DNA of 64,000 nt. Source: Chryseobacterium lactis (GTDB lineage Bacteria; Bacteroidota; Bacteroidia; Flavobacteriales; Weeksellaceae). Shown here one piece after another: positions 43,805-53,916 of the stretch. The stretch's first letter is position 1; every line of letters begins with the position of its first letter. The notes under the pieces were generated by a model. It was not told the origin of the DNA. It saw only the letters and a program-made list of their open reading frames with translations, and did no database searches. The DNA lies in contig NZ_CP033924.1 in the NCBI RefSeq assembly GCF_003815875.1, positions 1,178,001 through 1,242,000 on the forward strand. The letters are read 5' to 3'. The position numbers were made by a program, and so were the translations under genes.

Positions 43805-44312
43805 AGAGAAATTAAAAGATATTAAAGCATTTGTATTTGATGTTGATGGAGTTTTCACAGACGGGAGTGTTTATCTTTTACCCGGAGGAAACATGTGCAG
43901 AGTAATGAATGTGCTGGATGGCTATGCAGTAGTTAAAGCATTAAAAAACAATTATTTAATAGGTGTAATCACCGGTGGAAACGATGACATGGTAAAACAT
44001 AGAATCAATTACCTTGGAATACAGGATTATTATCCGAAATCTCATAATAAAATTGAAGATTTTGAAGATTTCAAAAAGAAGTATAATCTTAAAAATGAAG
44101 AGATTCTGACGATGGGAGATGATCTCCCGGATATTCATATCATGGAAAGTTCAGCGATTGCAGCATGTCCTGAAAATGCGGTACCGGAAGTTAAAGGAAT
44201 TTCAGACTATATCTCTCCTAAAATGGGCGGAAGCGGAGCAGTACGTGATGTGATTGAACAGGTAATGAAAGTTCAGGGGAACTGGCATGATGATAATACT
44301 CAATCTGTATAA
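43794..44312 (+). CDS. KdsC-like HAD phosphatase
   Basis: The 172-residue HAD-superfamily protein has the DxD nucleophile motif in FVFDVDGVFTDG, Thr/Ser in GVITGGND, and a late acidic motif GDDLPDIHIM, matching KdsC, the 3-deoxy-D-manno-octulosonate 8-phosphate phosphatase that finishes Kdo for lipopolysaccharide. It overlaps the DUF2520 gene and is followed by maf after six bases. Confidence 0.88.
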   Translation: MSYKEKLKDIKAFVFDVDGVFTDGSVYLLPGGNMCRVMNVLDGYAVVKALKNNYLIGVITGGNDDMVKHRINYLGIQDYYPKSHNKIEDFEDFKKKYNLKNEEILTMGDDLPDIHIMESSAIAACPENAVPEVKGISDYISPKMGGSGAVRDVIEQVMKVQGNWHDDNTQSV

Positions 44313-44318
44313 ACGATC

Positions 44319-44876
44319 ATGATGAAATTACTTTTAGCCTCACAATCACCAAGAAGAAAAGAACTGCTTTCAAGCCTTGGATTTGCATTCAAAGTGGTCA
44401 AAATTGACTGTGAAGAGATTATCCCGGAGCATTTGAAAATAGAGGAAGCGGCCGCTTATTTATCTGAATTAAAAGCAGATGCCTTCAGAAACTTGGTAGA
44501 CGACGAAGTTTTACTGACAGCAGATACTGTAGTTGCCATTGATAATCAAATCCTTGGAAAACCAAAAGATAAAGAGGACGCTCAAAATATGCTTCGCCGT
44601 CTTTCCGGAAAAACACATCAGGTGTATACAGGAATTACGATTAAAACAGCGGATAAAATCTATACGGAGACCGACGTTGCAGACGTAACATTTGATGAAA
44701 TTACCGATGAAGAAATAGAGTATTATATTCAAAATTATAAGCCGTTTGATAAAGCCGGAAGCTATGGCATCCAGGAATGGCTGGGAATGGCCAAGATTAA
44801 GACGATGACTGGAAGTTTTTACACGATTATGGGACTTCCTACTCATCTTGTGTACAAAATTTTGAAAGAAATATAA
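44319..44876 (+). CDS. maf: Maf-family nucleoside triphosphate pyrophosphatase
   Basis: The 185-residue protein has LLLASQSPRRKELLSSLGF, ADTVVAIDNQILGKP, LSGKTHQVYTGI and KAGSYGIQEWLGM. Maf enzymes hydrolyse dTTP/UTP or modified nucleotides to monophosphates and affect cell division. It is the third gene of a DUF2520-KdsC-Maf cluster on the plus strand. Confidence 0.95.
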   Translation: MMKLLLASQSPRRKELLSSLGFAFKVVKIDCEEIIPEHLKIEEAAAYLSELKADAFRNLVDDEVLLTADTVVAIDNQILGKPKDKEDAQNMLRRLSGKTHQVYTGITIKTADKIYTETDVADVTFDEITDEEIEYYIQNYKPFDKAGSYGIQEWLGMAKIKTMTGSFYTIMGLPTHLVYKILKEI

Positions 44877-44963
44877 ATATTATTCATTATAAAATTTTAT
44901 TATTTTTACAAAATCATCAAACCTGCTGATAATAAAAAGCAGATTAGCGAGTTATATTGAATA

Positions 44964-47543
44964 ATGAAAAAGAATATTTTGTTCCTTCTGGTCATATGTA
45001 TTGTTGCTTCCTGTGCTACCAAAACAAAGAAGCCGGAACAGCGATCCAAGCTGCTAAAAGGATTTTCCACATATTATAACACTCTGTTTAATGCTAAAGA
45101 CGCATTAAACAGTGAGTTTACGAACCGTGATAAAGGACATAAGGACAATTTTTATGCTCCTTATATCTCTATTCTCACCTTTGAGGAGCAACCTTTAGGA
45201 AGTGATCTGGGTCAGTCTGCTGCATTTGCCGAAAACTCCATGAAGATGGGCGAGGTGGTCAACAGGCCTTCGGGAAGAGGTAATTCCGGCATTCCGGGTA
45301 TGCCCAATATACCTGGCCAGGGAAATAATAACTCCGGAAAACAAGAAGGAGATCAAGGTCCGGCGAAAGGAGCGACCACCCTTGAAATTGCAGAAGCTAA
45401 GGCCTTAAAAGCTATTAATAAGTATTCTGTTACGAGAAACGGGGAAGAGAAAAATAAGCAGATCTTTGATGCTTATATTATTCTGGCTCAATCAAGAATC
45501 TATCAGAACAAGCCTTTGGAAGCATTGGATGCCCTTAATTATGTTTTCACTCATATGAAAGATGATAAAAGAGTACCATTGGCAAGAATATATCAGGGAG
45601 TGGCTTACGATAAAATTAAAGATTATCACAGAGCCCATGAAACTTTTGCCAAGCTGAAAGGAGAGGACATCAATAAAAGCTACGGAAAGCTCCTGAGCAT
45701 CTATTATTCTGAGTCTTTGCTGGATGCAGGAAAAAAAGAAGAGGCTGCCAAAGAACTTGATGTAGCTTATGAATTGAATTCCGACAGGAAACTGAAAAGC
45801 AGAATTGCTTATTTAAGAGGGCAGGTACTGGAAAATCTCGGACAGGTTGATAAAGCCAGAGAAAGCTACACCAATGCCTACAAATATGCCAATGATTTTG
45901 AATTTGAAGTAAAATCCCAAATTGCTATTGCCAAAACTTTTAACGGAAAAGGGGATTACAACGGGGCTAAAAATTACCTGGAAGGAATCAGTAAAAAAGG
46001 AACTTACGCTTCAAGAAAAAATGAGTTTTACTATGCTTTGGGTTTAATGGCTAATAAAGCCGGTAAAAAGGACGAAGCACAGCAGTTTTTCAGAAAGTCT
46101 TTATTTGAGAAAGTATCTGATCCTCAGATTCGTGGATTGGCGTATTATGAAATAGGGAAGAGCTATCTGGAGAAGAATGACTACATCGGGGCCGGAGCAT
46201 ATTATGACTCTGCACTTGTAGTAATGACCTACGAGCCGTCTAAAATTCTACTTAAAGACCAATCTGCCTACATCAAAAAAATCTCAAAAAATTACTACTT
46301 GATCAAAAAGAACGACAGTATCCTTTCTTTAGCAAAAATGAATGATGCTCAAAGAACTGATTTCTTTAGCAAGCATATTGCAAAACTTAAAATCAAGGAA
46401 GAGAAAGAAGAACTGGAGAGAAAACGTGCTGAAAGGAACAAAGGATTCGATACGGGAGATTATAATGCCAATTCAATTTTTGCCAATAGTGCCAATTCTT
46501 TCGAGGATTTCGGAGTGACTACCAAAGGATTTTATTTCAGTAATACCGGAACGGTAAGCAAAGGATCATCTTCGTTTAAGCAGGTCTGGGGCGAAAGAGC
46601 TCTTTCTGATAACTGGCGTTATTCTAAAAAAATGGCTTCTATTGAGGATATGAAAAATGAAGCATTGGGAGTAACTTCTGCACCGAACCCAAGACGTTTT
46701 GAACCAGCGTTTTATATAGAACAGATACCTACAGATCAGGGGAAATTATCCCAGTTAAAAAAGGATAGAGATACGGCTTCATTAGGGCTGGGTATGATGT
46801 ACCAGAACTATTTTACCAATACTCCTTTAGCTACCAAAACATTGTATGATCTTGTAGAGGTAAAACCGGAAGAAAAGGTAATGCTTCAGGCATTGTACGA
46901 GATTTTTGCGATGAACTATGAGAAAACTCCTCAGGCTGCCGACAGAGCAAAACAAATTCTTTTAACAGATTATCCTTATACTTCGTACGCAGAGTTTGCA
47001 AGAAATCCTAAAAACAACTCTTTTGTAAAGTCAACGGCAGATGTTGAAAATGAATATAAAAAGGCCTACGCATTATATGAATCGGAGAAATTCGGGGAAA
47101 GTAAACAAGTGATTGACGAAACGCTTCAGAAGTTTCCAAAGGATGCTCTGGTTCCTAAGCTTTATCTCTTAAATGCCTTTAATGCCGGGAAATCGAGTGG
47201 GAAAGAGGTCATGATTCTGCAGCTTGAACAGATTGCTCTTAATTATTCTAAAACACAGGAAGGAGTAAGGGCTAAAGAAATGCTCAATTATCTAAAGAGT
47301 GACCTTGGCTTCCAAGCAACGGACAATAAGGGAAATGCTATCCCACAACAACCGGGAGTGCCTGTACAGCCTAACAATCAGAACCAGCAGCTGAATAATA
47401 ATAATTCTCCAATGATGAATAATAAACAAGCTACTGATCTTCAAATGATAGATCCCACCCAGCAACAGCCAAACTCAAGTAATAATCAACAGCAGAAACT
47501 GAAGAAACTCAACAACTCAAATGCTCCTGCTAAGCCACAATAA
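44964..47543 (+). CDS. SprE/PorW-type TPR lipoprotein of the type IX secretion system
   Basis: The 859-residue protein has a lipoprotein signal (FLLVICIVASCATKT, lipobox VASC), then GFSTYYNTLFNAKDALNSEF, and many TPR helices. A Pro/Gly/Asn-rich loop lies at about 95-125 and a Gln/Asn-rich disordered tail at the end. Length and the N-terminal block match the SprE/PorW lipoproteins needed for T9SS and gliding. A T9SS cargo protein is encoded at 37650-38105. No other T9SS core gene is in the window. Confidence 0.82.
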   Translation: MKKNILFLLVICIVASCATKTKKPEQRSKLLKGFSTYYNTLFNAKDALNSEFTNRDKGHKDNFYAPYISILTFEEQPLGSDLGQSAAFAENSMKMGEVVNRPSGRGNSGIPGMPNIPGQGNNNSGKQEGDQGPAKGATTLEIAEAKALKAINKYSVTRNGEEKNKQIFDAYIILAQSRIYQNKPLEALDALNYVFTHMKDDKRVPLARIYQGVAYDKIKDYHRAHETFAKLKGEDINKSYGKLLSIYYSESLLDAGKKEEAAKELDVAYELNSDRKLKSRIAYLRGQVLENLGQVDKARESYTNAYKYANDFEFEVKSQIAIAKTFNGKGDYNGAKNYLEGISKKGTYASRKNEFYYALGLMANKAGKKDEAQQFFRKSLFEKVSDPQIRGLAYYEIGKSYLEKNDYIGAGAYYDSALVVMTYEPSKILLKDQSAYIKKISKNYYLIKKNDSILSLAKMNDAQRTDFFSKHIAKLKIKEEKEELERKRAERNKGFDTGDYNANSIFANSANSFEDFGVTTKGFYFSNTGTVSKGSSSFKQVWGERALSDNWRYSKKMASIEDMKNEALGVTSAPNPRRFEPAFYIEQIPTDQGKLSQLKKDRDTASLGLGMMYQNYFTNTPLATKTLYDLVEVKPEEKVMLQALYEIFAMNYEKTPQAADRAKQILLTDYPYTSYAEFARNPKNNSFVKSTADVENEYKKAYALYESEKFGESKQVIDETLQKFPKDALVPKLYLLNAFNAGKSSGKEVMILQLEQIALNYSKTQEGVRAKEMLNYLKSDLGFQATDNKGNAIPQQPGVPVQPNNQNQQLNNNNSPMMNNKQATDLQMIDPTQQQPNSSNNQQQKLKKLNNSNAPAKPQ

Positions 47544-47544
47544 T

Positions 47545-47578
47545 AAAAAAAGCGAAGATATATTCTTCGCTTTTTTGC
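47545..47578 (+). terminator. terminator of the SprE-like gene
   Basis: AAAAAAGCGAAG and CTTCGCTTTTTT (47545-47576) form a strong stem with A/T tails; it may also serve the convergent tsaB. Confidence 0.85.
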
Positions 47579-47619
47579 TTTTTTATTAAGAGCTGTTTAT
47601 TCTCTGTTCGTACAGAATA

Positions 47620-48294
47620 CTACGATTCCTTTTTCTTTACTCCGTGGAAATCTTTTAGATAAAAAGGCTCAAAATAGGCGATATCTTCCACCTTATTGTT
47701 TTTCAGTTTATCCAGTGAAGGCCTGATAAGGTATTGCGCAGAAGGGTATACGTCGTCCTTAAATTCAGCGTCAGGAAGATTTACAATATCCTTTGTTTTC
47801 TTGGCTCCGTCTCCTACAAACAACACTTTTTTATCTCTGAATTCTTCAAAAGAATTCTCGTCAAGAATTTTAGCCTCGGTCTTTGCAAGCTCTTTTCCGG
47901 TTTTACCGTCATAAACGGCCGTATAAACCTCCATTCTCCTCGCATCGACCAATGGAATTATAAAGTCATAGTTATGGCCTAAAAAAGGCTCTATCATGCT
48001 TTCAAGAGAATTCACGGCTACCAATGGAACTTTCAGTCCGTAGCAGAATCCTTTTGCAGAAGCTGCACCAATTCTTAAACCCGTGTATGATCCCGGTCCT
48101 TTACCCAAAGAAACAGCTTCGATTTCTTTAAGTGAAATTCCAGCGCCTTCCAGCGCCCATTCCACGTAGGTATGAAGGCTTTCGGATTGTTTATAATTTT
48201 CAGAAACTTCTTCACACAGACACAATAATTTATCATCATCAGATACGGCTACTGAACAGTTCTTTGAAGAGGTTTCGAGATATAGAATTTTCAT
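47620..48294 (-). CDS. tsaB: tRNA threonylcarbamoyladenosine biosynthesis protein TsaB
   Basis: The 224-residue protein of the ASKHA fold has ILYLETSSKNCSVAV at its start, GKGPGSYTGLRIGAASAKGFCYGLKVPLVAV, and a late VDARRMEVYTAVYD. TsaB partners TsaD and TsaE to make t6A37 in tRNAs that read ANN codons. It stands alone on the minus strand. Confidence 0.95.
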   Translation of the reverse strand: MKILYLETSSKNCSVAVSDDDKLLCLCEEVSENYKQSESLHTYVEWALEGAGISLKEIEAVSLGKGPGSYTGLRIGAASAKGFCYGLKVPLVAVNSLESMIEPFLGHNYDFIIPLVDARRMEVYTAVYDGKTGKELAKTEAKILDENSFEEFRDKKVLFVGDGAKKTKDIVNLPDAEFKDDVYPSAQYLIRPSLDKLKNNKVEDIAYFEPFYLKDFHGVKKKES

Positions 48295-48361
48295 TTTCTT
48301 GATTTAAACTAAACTGCAAATTGCAGGTAATATTTTACAAATTTAAAGCTTTATTTTGAGA

Positions 48362-49111
48362 CTATTTGCGGTAGATCGTTCTTGGTTCAGCCTGAGCACT
48401 GGGATAGATGGTCATGTCGGAAATCGTCACATGTTTCGGAGCATTCACACAGTAGGCAATGGCATCTGCAATATCTTCGGCTTTTAAAGGTTCATATCCG
48501 GCGTATACATTAGCTGCTTTTTCAGAATCACCTTTGAATCGTACCATTGAAAAATCTGTTTCCACAGCACCGGGTTGAAGATTGGTTACTTTAATTCCAA
48601 ATTCAGTAAGTTCCAATCTCATTCCTTCTGAGATAACATCTACTGCTTTCTTGGTAGCACAATACACAACACCATTGGCATAAGTTTGTCTTGCAGCAAC
48701 GGAACTGATATTAACTACATGACCTAAGTTTTTAGTTTTCATAACCGGGATGATCATTTTGGAAACATATAAAAGTCCTTTTACATTCCCATCTATCATT
48801 GAATCCCAATCATCTGTCTTTCCTGCTGACAATGGATCTAGCCCGTGAGCATTACCGGCATTATTGATCAGAACGTCAATATCTTTCCATTCGTCCGGAA
48901 GGGAGCTGATGGCAGCTTCCACTTCGTTTAGTTGACGCACATCAAATATTAAACTAAATATTTCGGCATATTGAAAAAGCTCCGTTTTAAGAGATTCCAA
49001 CACCTCCTTTCTTCTTCCACAAATGATAATTCTGTTCCCTTGTTTCGCCAATAACTCAGCAGTGGATTTACCTATACCAGAAGTCGCTCCGGTGATTAAT
49101 ATTGTCTTCAT
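48362..49111 (-). CDS. SDR-family NAD(P)-dependent oxidoreductase
   Basis: The 249-residue classical short-chain dehydrogenase has TGATSGIGKST, the NNAGNAHG motif, catalytic Ser in VVNISSVAA, and Tyr/Lys in YCATKKAVD. It resembles YdfG-type 3-hydroxy acid dehydrogenases. The substrate is not identifiable from context. Confidence 0.92.
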   Translation of the reverse strand: MKTILITGATSGIGKSTAELLAKQGNRIIICGRRKEVLESLKTELFQYAEIFSLIFDVRQLNEVEAAISSLPDEWKDIDVLINNAGNAHGLDPLSAGKTDDWDSMIDGNVKGLLYVSKMIIPVMKTKNLGHVVNISSVAARQTYANGVVYCATKKAVDVISEGMRLELTEFGIKVTNLQPGAVETDFSMVRFKGDSEKAANVYAGYEPLKAEDIADAIAYCVNAPKHVTISDMTIYPSAQAEPRTIYRK

Positions 49112-49178
49112 AAAGTAAGTATTAATGGATCAATCGGACAGTGTACGATACTGACAAATTGTTATTATCTTTTATTTA

Positions 49179-49550
49179 TTAGTTGGCATCAAATGCCTGG
49201 AACGCATCGGGAATATGCTCAATACACAAGTTTCTCTTTTCATCAGGTAAAACGGAAATAATATCAAATCTCACTTCATTCTCTCTTTTAAATTCTTCCA
49301 GATAGTGATTGGCAGCGGAAACAATAGATCTGATCTTTGTTTTGGTGACGGCTTCCTGAGGCAGTATAAAAGCATCGGTAGATCTTGCCTTCACTTCGGT
49401 AATGATGATCAGATTATCTTTCTCAGCAATAATATCGATTTCTGCTTTCTGGAAACGGAAATTCCTGACCAGGATTTTATAGCCGTTTTTCTGAAGATAA
49501 TCTGTTGCCATATCTTCTGCTATTTTTCCAAAATCATTGTGACTAGCCAT
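49179..49550 (-). CDS. YraN/UPF0102 family nuclease-like protein
   Basis: The 123-residue protein has GKIAEDMATDYLQKNGYKILVRNFRFQKAEIDIIAEKDNLIIITEVKARS, an Asp-x-Ile...Glu-x-Lys pattern of the restriction-endonuclease-like UPF0102 family. Its role is uncertain, probably DNA repair or recombination linked. It is followed on the same strand by the S66 peptidase gene upstream. Confidence 0.9.
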   Translation of the reverse strand: MASHNDFGKIAEDMATDYLQKNGYKILVRNFRFQKAEIDIIAEKDNLIIITEVKARSTDAFILPQEAVTKTKIRSIVSAANHYLEEFKRENEVRFDIISVLPDEKRNLCIEHIPDAFQAFDAN

Positions 49551-49568
49551 CGTTTAAGTAGGAGAGTA

Positions 49569-50498
49569 TTAAAATTCGATCTTTACATTGGTGTCAATTT
49601 TCACCTTTGCATTTCCTCCAATCAGCAGAGGTCTGTTATCCTTAATGTGACCATTGGGAAAGCCAAAAACTACCGGAAATTTATATTTCGAAATTCTTTC
49701 GGAGATCAGTTGATAGGCAAATTCATCAAAGCTTTCTTCGTAGCTTTTATTGTCTTTTTCATCACCCATATTGGTCATTCCACCAACGATAAGGCCTTTA
49801 ATCTTTTTGAAAACTCCAGCCAGTTCAAGACTCATAATCATTCGGTCTAAGGCATAAAAGTTTTCTCCGATGTCTTCAATGAATAGAATCTTATCTTTAA
49901 AATCAAAAGAATAGGAAGTTCCCAAAAGGGCATAAACCAGTGCCAAATTGCCTCCGATAACTTCACCTTCAATATTTCCTTTTTTATTTAATTTATGGGG
50001 CTGCAGGCTATATTTTGGGGTCTTACCCTTTAAAATATCAAAAATTCCGTTGTAGCTTTCATCGGTTACTCCAAAACTTGATGTTTTAATAGTTTGCCCA
50101 TGAATAGAAACAAATCCTTTTTTCAACAAATAGCTTTGTATAACCGTATTATCAGAATAGCCAATGTACCATTTCGGGTTTTCTGTAAAGTTTTTCAACT
50201 TCAGATGCTGAACGAGATGCTGACATCCGTAACCGCCTCTGGAAGCCCAGATTGCACCGATTTCTTTATCGTTTAATGCCCAGTTGATATCTTTTATCCT
50301 TTCCTGTTCCGTTCCTGCATAATTGTAGCCGTTAGAAAACTTAGTGTATAGATGTTTTCCCAGGACAGGCTCAAATCCTCTGCTTTTAATCATTTCTATT
50401 CCCTTTTCCAGTTGGGATGGCTCTACGGCTCCCGCTGGGGAAATAACGGCAATTTTCGCCCCTTTTTTAAGGGGTTTCGGAAAGATCATTTTTTTCAT
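49569..50498 (-). CDS. S66-family LD-carboxypeptidase
   Basis: The 309-residue protein has KKGAKIAVISPAGAVEP at its start, the nucleophile motif WASRGGYGCQHLV and IGYSDNTVI, then GEVIGGNLALVYALLGT and the Glu/His charge relay near GFPNGHIKDNRPLLIGG. It cuts L,D-peptide bonds of recycled murein peptides in the cytosol. It overlaps the LysE-family gene by four bases. Confidence 0.92.
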   Translation of the reverse strand: MKKMIFPKPLKKGAKIAVISPAGAVEPSQLEKGIEMIKSRGFEPVLGKHLYTKFSNGYNYAGTEQERIKDINWALNDKEIGAIWASRGGYGCQHLVQHLKLKNFTENPKWYIGYSDNTVIQSYLLKKGFVSIHGQTIKTSSFGVTDESYNGIFDILKGKTPKYSLQPHKLNKKGNIEGEVIGGNLALVYALLGTSYSFDFKDKILFIEDIGENFYALDRMIMSLELAGVFKKIKGLIVGGMTNMGDEKDNKSYEESFDEFAYQLISERISKYKFPVVFGFPNGHIKDNRPLLIGGNAKVKIDTNVKIEF

Positions 50499-51181
50499 TT
50501 TGTTTTTTGGTATTTTACTTCTTTTTTCTCTGCTTCTTCCAGTCGTCTTTCAAACTGGTTAAACTTTTTGAAGCTTTGTAAAAAGATAAAGAAACTGAAA
50601 ATAATAAGAATAACACCAACCACTCTTCTGATCTGGTTGGCCAGTTTCTGGGTAAGTTTATCGTGAAATTGTTTGGCAAGAAATATTTTAGCCAGATCAA
50701 TACAAAGGTAGGTTCCGATTACAATTCCTATATATAAAACAAAGCTGCTAGTGTCCGGATATTGATTCCTTACGGAAATTACCGTTACCAGCCAGAAAAG
50801 AATGACACCTACATTTAAGAGATTAAAGAAAAAACCGTTAAAAAAAGTTTTAATATAGTTTTGACTAATAATTTTTTCTTCACCCGGCATATGCATCTTG
50901 GTTTTGGTAACCAGCATTACAATTCCGTAGACGAAAATAAGGATGGAAGTGATTCTGTAAAAACCGGGATGTTTATCAATTAAAGTGACGATATCCGCAC
51001 TAGCATAATATGCCGCAAGAATACATAAGAGATCCGCAGTAATAACTCCGAGATCCAATGATAAAGCATGTTTTGGACCTCTGGAAAAGCTGGTTTCAAT
51101 TAAAAGGAAAAAGATAGGCCCTATAAAAACCAGACTCAGCATGAATCCTAATATGACGGCAGATAATACAAGTTCAAGCAT
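50495..51181 (-). CDS. LysE-family transporter
   Basis: The 228-residue membrane protein has about six helices, with GFMLSLVFIGPIFFLLIETSFSRGPKHALSLDLGVITADLLCIL near the start, typical of LysE/RhtB amino-acid exporters. The basic C-terminal tail is unusually long. It is the first gene of a short operon with the S66 peptidase, whose products could be exported by it. Confidence 0.88.
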   Translation of the reverse strand: MLELVLSAVILGFMLSLVFIGPIFFLLIETSFSRGPKHALSLDLGVITADLLCILAAYYASADIVTLIDKHPGFYRITSILIFVYGIVMLVTKTKMHMPGEEKIISQNYIKTFFNGFFFNLLNVGVILFWLVTVISVRNQYPDTSSFVLYIGIVIGTYLCIDLAKIFLAKQFHDKLTQKLANQIRRVVGVILIIFSFFIFLQSFKKFNQFERRLEEAEKKEVKYQKTK

Positions 51182-51356
51182 TTAATATATTTTAAAATGA
51201 ACAAAAATTCATTTCGTTTAATACAAAGTTATACTTTATGATTTAATTATTCAATAAAGTTGTGATATATCAATAGTAATTAGCTCGTGTTTTGAACAAC
51301 AGATTTTCAATGAATGTGCTGTAGAACCGAAAAAGAAAGTACCTGGAACTTAAAAA

Positions 51357-51398
51357 CAAAAGACCGTCTGTTTTTACAACATAACGGTCTTTTTTCAT
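51357..51398 (-). terminator. terminator of the RNase R gene
   Basis: AAAAGACCGT and ACGGTCTTTT (51358-51393) form the stem; TTTTGTTTTT follows on the minus strand. Confidence 0.8.
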
Positions 51399-51429
51399 TT
51401 TATATTTTATCCGAAGACAAATACTAATC

Positions 51430-53580
51430 CTACACAATCTTAAAATCCAATTGCTTTTGAATTAAATTGGCTTTTACCACTTTGATCTGAACCTGGTCTC
51501 CCAACTGGTATTTATTTCCGTGTTTCATACCGTAAACAGCATGTGTTTTGGCATCATACATATAGGAATCATCTACAAGATCTCTTAATTTAATAAGACC
51601 TTCCGCACCGTTTTCAGGAATTTCTACCCAGAAACCAAATTCTGCAACCCCGGAAATCACTCCTGTGAAAGTTTCTCCAAGGTGTTTTTCCATGAATTTC
51701 ACTTGCATAAACTTAATGGAATCTCTTTCTGCATCGGCAGCTAATCTCTCCATTGAACTGCAGTGTTTTGCTTTTTCTTCCAGCTCAGGTTTGTTTGGAG
51801 ATTTTCCTCCATCCAGATAATGCTGAAGAAGACGGTGAGCGATCAAATCAGGATAACGACGGATAGGAGAGGTAAAGTGACTGTAATAATCAAAACCAAG
51901 GCCGTAGTGTCCGATAGGTTCTGTAGAATAAACTGCCTTGCTCATACTCCTCATCGCTAATGTTTCAATCATATTTTCTTCCCCTTTACCTTTTACATCG
52001 TGAAGTAATCTATTTAAAGATTCCGCCACTTTTTTGGTATTGGCAAGATCCATTTTATATCCGAAAGTGGAAACAAAGTCTCTTAAAGCCTCAAGCTTTG
52101 CAGGATCCGGGTCATCGTGCACTCTATAGATAAATGTATTATTTGTAATCTCTCCTTTTTTCGTAAGGGATACAAATTCCGACACTTTTTTATTAGCTAA
52201 AAGCATGAATTCTTCGATCAGGTGGTTAGAATCTTTACTTATTTTAAAGTAAACTCCGATCGGTTCATTATTCTCATCAAGATTGAATCTTACTTCACTT
52301 CTATCAAATGTAATAGCACCTTTTCTGATACGTTCGCTACGCAAAATCTTGGCTAACCGGTCAAGCGTGTTGATTTCATCAACCAGATCTCCTTGTCCTG
52401 TTTCGATACGTTCCTGAGCTTCTTCATACGTAAATCTTCTGTCTGAATGAATTACTGTTCTTCCAAACCATTGTTTCTGAATTTCTGCCTGATCATTCAA
52501 TTCGAAAACTGCAGAGAATGTATATTTATCTTCATTTGGACGAAGGGAGCAAACATCATTACTCAACACTTCCGGCAACATTGGAACTACTCTGTCTACC
52601 AAATATACCGAAGTAGCTCTCTTATAAGCTTCATCATCAAGCATCGTTCCCGGAACTACGTAATGAGATACATCGGCAATATGAACGCCAATCTCCCAGT
52701 TTCCATTTTCCAGCTTTTGAATTGATAAGGCATCATCAAAATCCTTAGCATCTTTAGGGTCAATAGTAAATGTACAGATACTACGCATATCCCGACGTTT
52801 TGCTACTTCTTCATCAGTGATGCTTCGGTCAATTTTATCTGCATCTAATTCAACTTCTTTCGGAAATTCATAAGGAAGTCCATATTCCGCCAGAATAGAG
52901 TGGATTTCTGTTTCATGTTCTCCCGGAGCACCCAGTACTTGGGTAATTTCGCCCTGAGGATTTTTATCACCTGGTCTCCATTCCGTCATTTTGACAATTA
53001 CCTTGTCGCCATCTTCGGCATCACTGAATTTTCCTCTGGGAATAAAAATATCTGTATTGATTGATTTCTTATCACAAACAACAAAGCCGAAATCTTTGTG
53101 AGCAACCTTCTGAAAAGTACCTACAAATTCTGTTCTGGTTCTTTCTAAAACTTCGAGAACTGAACCTTCCAGCTTCTTACCTTTATAATGATAAGTTATA
53201 ATAAGAACCTTATCACCCTGTAAGGCATCTTTCACATTTTTTGCATGAATGAAGACATCATCTTCCAATCCTTCGACACTTACATAGGCATTACCACTTT
53301 GATTGAAATCGATAATTCCCGTAAGTGTTCCGGCAATTTTCAAATTCACAATATATTTGCCTTTTTCTACTTCCTGGATCTTTTCAGAACCTTGAAGTTT
53401 ATGTAGAGCCTGAATGACTAATTCTCGTTGTCTCGGGTTCTTATAATCGATCCCTTCAGCGATCTGTTTATAGTTATAAATTTTGGATGCATTTGCATTC
53501 ATAAATCGGAGAATAAGTCTTCCGATTTCCATTAGTTTTAAATCATTTTTATGACTTATATATTTTCTTTTTTTTGGCAT
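51430..53580 (-). CDS. rnr: ribonuclease R
   Basis: The 716-residue 3'-5' exoribonuclease has a helix-turn-helix N-terminus, two cold-shock domains (about 80-230), an RNB catalytic domain with the acidic cluster DPKDAKDFDDALS, HIADVSHYV and SPIRRYPDLIAHR, and an S1 domain near the end (GETFTGVISGVAEFGFWVEI). RNase R degrades structured RNA. The long Lys-rich tail of the E. coli protein is absent. Confidence 0.97.
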   Translation of the reverse strand: MPKKRKYISHKNDLKLMEIGRLILRFMNANASKIYNYKQIAEGIDYKNPRQRELVIQALHKLQGSEKIQEVEKGKYIVNLKIAGTLTGIIDFNQSGNAYVSVEGLEDDVFIHAKNVKDALQGDKVLIITYHYKGKKLEGSVLEVLERTRTEFVGTFQKVAHKDFGFVVCDKKSINTDIFIPRGKFSDAEDGDKVIVKMTEWRPGDKNPQGEITQVLGAPGEHETEIHSILAEYGLPYEFPKEVELDADKIDRSITDEEVAKRRDMRSICTFTIDPKDAKDFDDALSIQKLENGNWEIGVHIADVSHYVVPGTMLDDEAYKRATSVYLVDRVVPMLPEVLSNDVCSLRPNEDKYTFSAVFELNDQAEIQKQWFGRTVIHSDRRFTYEEAQERIETGQGDLVDEINTLDRLAKILRSERIRKGAITFDRSEVRFNLDENNEPIGVYFKISKDSNHLIEEFMLLANKKVSEFVSLTKKGEITNNTFIYRVHDDPDPAKLEALRDFVSTFGYKMDLANTKKVAESLNRLLHDVKGKGEENMIETLAMRSMSKAVYSTEPIGHYGLGFDYYSHFTSPIRRYPDLIAHRLLQHYLDGGKSPNKPELEEKAKHCSSMERLAADAERDSIKFMQVKFMEKHLGETFTGVISGVAEFGFWVEIPENGAEGLIKLRDLVDDSYMYDAKTHAVYGMKHGNKYQLGDQVQIKVVKANLIQKQLDFKIV

Positions 53581-53880
53581 TTTAATTTTTTTAATTTGTT
53601 TTGGGTTCCATCAAAATAAACCCATCTTAAAATTTCTCTCTATATAATAATATAAAGGTAATTCAATTTTTGTTATTTAATTTGTTACAGTAAAAACATC
53701 AGCAATTCCATTTCAGTTTACTTATAACGGGAGCTTTAGTTCTGTATAAATTTACTACAAATATGGAGAAGAAAAGAGAAAAACCTTCTATTAAAATATC
53801 TCTTAATATGGAGAAGGATTGTAGAGAAAAATAGAATGTAATTTCTATTGGACAATGCAAATGTACGAATAAAAAATAAA
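53581..53880. other. intergenic stretch between rpiB and the RNase R gene
   Basis: No supported gene. It is AT-rich and must hold the RNase R promoter; open frames here have no coding character. Confidence 0.5.
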
Positions 53881-53912
53881 TAAGGCTTGTAATACGATTT
53901 ACAAGCCTTAGT
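53881..53912 (-). terminator. terminator of rpiB
   Basis: TAAGGCTTGTAAA-type arms (53881-53910, perfect AAGGCTTGTAA/TTACAAGCCTT) with a T-rich minus-strand tail. Confidence 0.85.
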
Positions 53913-53916
53913 ATAT